The notes under the pieces were generated by a model. The model saw nothing but the letters and a program-made list of their open reading frames with translations, made no database searches and was not told the origin of the DNA. DNA of 45,232 nucleotides from Welwitschia mirabilis (lineage: Eukaryota; Gnetophyta; Gnetopsida; Welwitschiales): NCBI GenBank assembly GCA_051453625.1, contig JBOZIK010000001.1, positions 230,113,345 through 230,158,576 on the forward strand, read 5' to 3'. A program made the position numbers and the translations under genes. Below, in pieces: positions 40,654-45,232 of this stretch. Every line of letters starts with the position of its first letter. Position 1 is the first letter of the stretch.

Positions 40654-43302
40654 ACTAATGTGGTATTTGGGAAATGGTACAAGAAGAATGGGATGGACTA
40701 GAATTGTAATAGAAGATAAAATTGGATAAGCATCTTTAGCTTTTTTATGCTTCAAAAACTTTTATGTGTGAAGGTAAAAATCCGTAATTGCATTAATTCA
40801 ATTATTTCATGCATGTACTCCTTTACATATTTTGATAAACAAAATGAAATTCAAGGCCTTTCAAAAAACAACAGTGATTAAGGCCTCTCAATAAACTCAT
40901 TCGAATAATAAGAAGCTAGTAAGGATAAAATGACAAAGATGACTAGTTAGAAAGCTTGAAATCATGCTTTTAAAGAATATCTAGGATGTTTCATCTTCAA
41001 AAATGGATTTTATTTAAGAACATGTGATTAAAAATCAATCTAATAGGTTTTGAGGATGAAAAGGCATTGCCTTGAGGTTGAAGTATTTAGATATTTTTTC
41101 TGTTATAATGGAACAAATGAGTTATTCATGCTTAAGCTTTAATCTCTATTCAAGTGAATGAATGATAGCATAACTAAATAGGAGACATCAATCACTAAAG
41201 AAGTCAAAGTGAAAAGATCAAACTCATAGTAGATGTTAGAAACTATTAAGCATATGGGAGTTGCCTCAACATTAGCAAGTTCATTAAGTTAGAAAGTAAG
41301 AGAGAAGGGAGGTGAAATGAAAACCATTTTTTTATGAAGTGAAGGGAAGGTGAATTTGAATAAAATAATGGAGGTGAACAAAGTATGAGTGTACAGCATT
41401 ACAGAAGTAGCATATACTAGATTTAGAATCTAAAGAGTGAAATAAAAAGGGGATAGAAATTGAGAATGATGATAGCTTTGATGGGTTTCACCAAGAATAT
41501 CAAAGGCACTAGGGTAGCATCATGTTTTAGAATAAATAGAAAAAGGGATAAGACATGTAGGCATGATGTAAATCATCATAGTGGACATTAATTGATAGAG
41601 TTAGGTTCAAGTAAAAAATTCATTCAGATGCACTCAAGGGTGTTGATGAATCACATACTAATAATGCCATAATAAGAAGAGTGAATGTCATATGGTTTTG
41701 ATTGCTTCTATTCAACTATATTTTTAACTTTGCTTTTAAGTCCAACTTGACTTACAACATTAATTTTATCAAACCCTATCTAAACTAACAAGAATAAGAT
41801 GTGTTGTTATATTTCATGAGCTACTTAGATAATGAAACTTATGTAGGTGAAGTGACAATTTCTCCTTTTTTTTGGGGCTTGTTGGCTTCTGTACAAGGTC
41901 AAGTATTCTCTAATATTTACAAAGTTTGTACATACATGTCATGAAATATGGGTTTGATCCACTTACTATATAGTTTAAACATTTTTAGAAAATTGTGAAA
42001 AATTACTTATTAGAAATTTATTATGAGAACATGATGAAAGATTGACTATCGACTTAGTTTTAATCATCTTTATTATCAAATAACAACTACCCATATTAAA
42101 CTTTCCTATTCAAGATAATGCACCTTAGAATTCCTTTTCATCTCATGATATCAAATACTTTTCATGCATTTCTTATGATTGTTTCCATTCATCTTCATTT
42201 ATTTATAACATCCTTTACTCTTAATTTATAGGTATTTGTGTATTCTTAGTTAGTGCCTTTATCTAAATTGACTTTTAATTTTTTTGGTACATGAACAATG
42301 TTAATTTGGAATATCTTGTTGTTTTATTTTGGTTTTCTATTGAAAAATGGATGTTCAAAGGAATATGCATTACACATTGATGATTAAACTTATAATCTTA
42401 AATTATTTAACTAAATTTATGTAAGCATCCTTCAATGGTAATGAGCCAATTTTGCTTATTTTAGGAGAGATTTATATTTAAAGAAAAAGAATGAATAAGG
42501 TCTTCCTCAAATTCTATTTCCTTTATTTTTTCTCATCAACTCATAAAGTCTACTTAGGACTTTTTCAGCATATTATACAACAAGAACTTAAAATCCATTT
42601 GAACTAAAAGTAAACATTTATGCTTCTAAGATTTATTCCTTTTAGATAGAAGGAAACATTTGCACTTTTAAAGAGATCATATAAAATTATGGATTTGGTG
42701 AATAATTTATCTGAACTTTAGATAATTCAAGATTTAAATATTTACATTTAATGATTAATATTATACTAGTTTCTATTTTCTTGAAAACCTATTTTTTCTT
42801 TCGTCCCACTCGCTTTTGATGTTATCCAAACCTTAATCACTTGAATTAAGATCTCATCATTTATGATAAGCTTAGTTTTTAGGGTGGAATCTAATCATAC
42901 CTATCTGTGCTCATATGTTGACATGCTTATATCTTTGTTTTAGAGCTAAGGATTTACTACATTTATGAAGGTATAAAACTTGAGATTTGTCCACTTTGAA
43001 CCAAAGTATCATGTACCCTGTGAACTAAAGTATAATGATGATGCCCCTATTGGAATATACCTTTATCTACATTTTTGGAATTTCCATAAAATAAAATTTT
43101 TATGATGCCTTTATGAAAATAGACGCTAAAGTATGAAGGAAGAACCACAACACTAGTTGAGATAGATATTAGAAGGTAAGGAAAAATTACCCTCTTATAC
43201 CTTAAGCTTCCTTTTCTAGTTGTAATATCATGAAAATTTACCTTTAAAATTTGTAGCAATTATCCTAAACTATATTTCTTAAAATAAAATAAAATAAAAC
43301 TT

Positions 43303-43350
43303 AAAGGGGGAGGGGGAAGGAGGAGGGGGAGAGGGGGAAGGGGGGTGGGT
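43303..43350 (+). repeat. G-rich polypurine tract
   Basis: Nearly pure A/G with at least five runs of four or more G, in sequence that is otherwise strongly AT-rich. It is preceded by AAAATAAAATAAAATAAAAC (43281-43300). It could form a G-quadruplex. Confidence 0.8.
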
Positions 43351-44424
43351 GCTTGAAAGACCATTGATAAGTAAACAATTAAAGAGATTTTAAAGATAAT
43401 AAATGAGGTAAAGCTTATTTATGATTACTTTCATTAGTAAAATTAATAAATATTTTTATCTATATTATTATTATTAACTATTATTTAAGTAGATTCTAAT
43501 GGTTATGAAATTGAAACAATAGATGCTCGGTATTTAAGATCTTTAAGAACATTCATTAATTAGGAGAATTAAGGTTATGAACTTTGTTAGATTACAATAA
43601 CTTGTAACATCTACATAGGTATTAGGCTCATGAAATTATTATTCAACTTTCTTAACAAAGTTAGAGATCATGAAATCCATTATTAAATAATTATTACTTT
43701 GTACTTGTTTTGGTTTTCATTAGGTAATGAATCTCTATACCTAATACCTTGAATTATTAATAAACTAATAGAGATATAAAATAAGGTTTAAATTTTGTTA
43801 TTAATGCACAATCATGAGAGAACTTAATAGAAACATGTACAATGTATTTATCATGGAAGCCATGTACCCATTAGAGGACTATCCTCTATTACAACTAAAT
43901 GAAGGAAAAAAAAAAAAAATAGTTGATAACAAGAGAATGATATAAAAGAAGTAGATAATTTATAGAGGCTTAATAATTATATATTCAAGAGATAATTTGT
44001 ACTACACTTATTAAAAAGATTAATATCATTAATTAACAAGTTATATGGTCAAGATTCCATCTTATTCAATAATTTATATGATATTGAAGGAAGTTTTATT
44101 TGATAAAATCTTATTCAATTATCTCTTATAGTAAGGAATTTTGAAGTTCTTAAAGATGGATATTGCATTAAGTTCCAAAACCAAAAATTTAATATCTACA
44201 ATTAGATAATTAAGAAGTGGATATTTAACTAAACTATACATTTGAAGTTTAACTAGTTATAATTTTTAGATTAAGAAAAAGCTATAGTCAAAGGAAGATA
44301 AGTTTAACTTTATAAAGTACAATGATTATAAAAGATAGAAGCAGAAGCTACTTGAAAATGTGAAATAAATGCATTATAATAAAGAATAAAGCTCTCTTAT
44401 TTATGTTTCAATGATGAAACTTTT

Positions 44425-44439
44425 TAAGGGATGGATAAA
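44425..44439 (+). other. candidate polypurine tract, Element D
   Basis: AAGGGATGGATAAA directly precedes the 3' LTR terminus, the expected position of the plus-strand primer. The purine run is interrupted by T, consistent with decay. Confidence 0.45.
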
Positions 44440-45232
44440 TATCACATCTAGACTTTCAAAGATCTAAAGAGTTACCTTAAAAACTAAATTAAAATAATTT
44501 TATTATTATAGAGTCCACAAGATAATGTAGCCATTATAATTATTGAGATGAAATTATATTCTAAAAAATCTTGTATTTAAAGGTTTATTCATGTTGTAAT
44601 AGCTATAATATTATTTTTGTTATTGCGATACTTTATAATTATGATCTTGAGTGGTAAAAAATAGGGGTATTGTTAGTGGTTTTGATAGTGGATAAATTAG
44701 TGGATTCCATTAATATTATTTTCCCTTATGTGATTGTTACACTTTTCTGTATTTTACATGAAAAAATAGTGGTTCTTTTAATTCTTTATTTTAATAAAAA
44801 ATATTATTATTTGATACATTAAGCACCTAGTGGCCAGAAAAGTAATGATAAGATGTTATAAAACTTTCACCACCTCCATTACTTCCACCACTTCCATCAC
44901 CTTCACCATTCTGTATTATGATGGTGTCTCTTTACATCCTACATCCTCTTTCTATAAATAAGACATTATTTTCCTCATATTTCTATATCTTCAAGAAATC
45001 TTTTATTATTGGACCTTGGCAACTTTGAACATGGAGTGTGGAAACCTTGGAGCTTTGAATATTGAAAGAGCCTTGAAGTCTTTAGACATTATATAGGTAT
45101 GATTACCATTTACTTATTACATCCTTAATTAGTCCTATTATAGTATGCATCTTATATGCTTTTCTATTTTTGTTTGTTTTCTTATAAATATCATAAAATT
45201 ATTAGGTGTTTATAATATTGGTAATCAATAAA
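44440..45232 (+). repeat. Element D 3' LTR, truncated by the window end
   Basis: Starts TATCACATCTAGAC (TGTCACATCCACAC in the 5' LTR) and follows the 5' LTR without the CACTA insertion. It therefore shows the empty site around 44530-44540. About 1.17 kb should continue beyond the window. Confidence 0.85.
44953..44960 (+). promoter_or_regulatory. LTR TATA box, Element D 3' LTR
   Basis: TATAAATA in the context CTCTTTCTATAAATAAGAC, aligned with 36874 in the 5' LTR. Confidence 0.5.

Larger units (their letters stand above)
38354..44424 (+). other. Element D interior, non-coding
   Basis: About 6 kb between the PBS and the 3' LTR without Gag, protease, RT or integrase motifs on either strand. Stop-free stretches (39073-38861, 40181-39936 and 43259-43050, all minus) have no family signal. 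It contains a perfect 49-bp tandem duplication, a G-rich purine tract and a poly(A) run (43906-43919). Confidence 0.5.
26201..45232 (+). mobile_element. Element D: LTR retrotransposon with non-coding interior, interrupted by a CACTA element
   Basis: 5' LTR pieces lie at 26201-26295 and 36471-38338, the PBS at 38342-38353, the interior at 38354-44439 and the 3' LTR from 44440 to the window end. LTR termini are TGTCACATCC and GGATGTTACA, an inverted pair of the common plant type TGTAACATCC/GGATGTTACA. The two LTRs match over the whole length available, including the TATA region and the ACTTCCACCACTTC repeat. No Gag or Pol motif was found inside, so it resembles a large retrotransposon derivative (LARD), or one decayed past recognition. 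It is inserted in Element B's Gag. Confidence 0.75.

Noticed and set aside
1-45232. A new multi-gene system
   Set aside because: All multi-domain coding signals resolve to retroelement Gag-Pol relics; the remaining coding-like stretches are isolated and unidentified.

Overview
This is nuclear DNA from a flowering plant. It is very AT-rich, poor in CpG (two CpG in the first 600 bases) and broken by ten N runs. I see no intact gene, no RNA gene and no prokaryotic feature. Nearly everything recognisable is decayed transposable element. The plant assignment rests on Athila/Tat-type Ty3/gypsy proteins, a tRNA-Asp-like primer site, a chromovirus-type element and a CACTA transposon. I cannot name the species.

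Layout. (1) 965-2869 is a plus-strand solo LTR with near-perfect 5-bp target duplications. (2) 4435-4760 is a Tat-like retropepsin fragment on the plus strand. It ends at 5072, where Element A is inserted. (3) 5073-13357 is Element A, a minus-strand Athila-like Ty3/gypsy element flanked by an exact AGTGT duplication. Its order on the minus strand is 5' LTR, tRNA-Asp-like PBS, Gag, protease, RT, RNase H, integrase, truncated 3' LTR. A deletion fuses the end of integrase to the middle of the 3' LTR. The solo LTR belongs to the same family. (4) About 14080-16690 is Element C, a plus-strand chromovirus-like gypsy relic (Gag knuckle, protease, part of RT, integrase core). (5) 17809-18700 holds a minus-strand stretch with a TATA box and possible exons of unknown identity. 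(6) About 20560-26200 is Element B, a second minus-strand Athila/Tat-like element with nearly continuous Pol homology, cut off inside Gag. (7) 26201 to the window end is Element D, a plus-strand LTR element with an LTR of about 1.96 kb, an initiator-Met-type PBS, a non-coding interior of about 6 kb and a 3' LTR that runs off the window. (8) 26296-36470 is a CACTA DNA transposon of 10,175 bp inserted into D's 5' LTR.

Insertion order can be read from the nesting: B was interrupted by D, and D's 5' LTR was later interrupted by the CACTA element. Separately, a Tat-like element was interrupted by A. All coding relics have decayed mainly by C-to-T and G-to-A changes. These created stops from Gln and Trp codons and changed Cys and His zinc ligands to Tyr. 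This is what long cytosine methylation followed by deamination would produce. I found no new functional system. The points most worth checking are the coding-like stretches inside the CACTA element, the unidentified minus-strand locus at 17.8-18.7 kb, a recurrent quasi-palindromic motif in the Athila-like LTRs, and evidence that at least one assembly gap is false.
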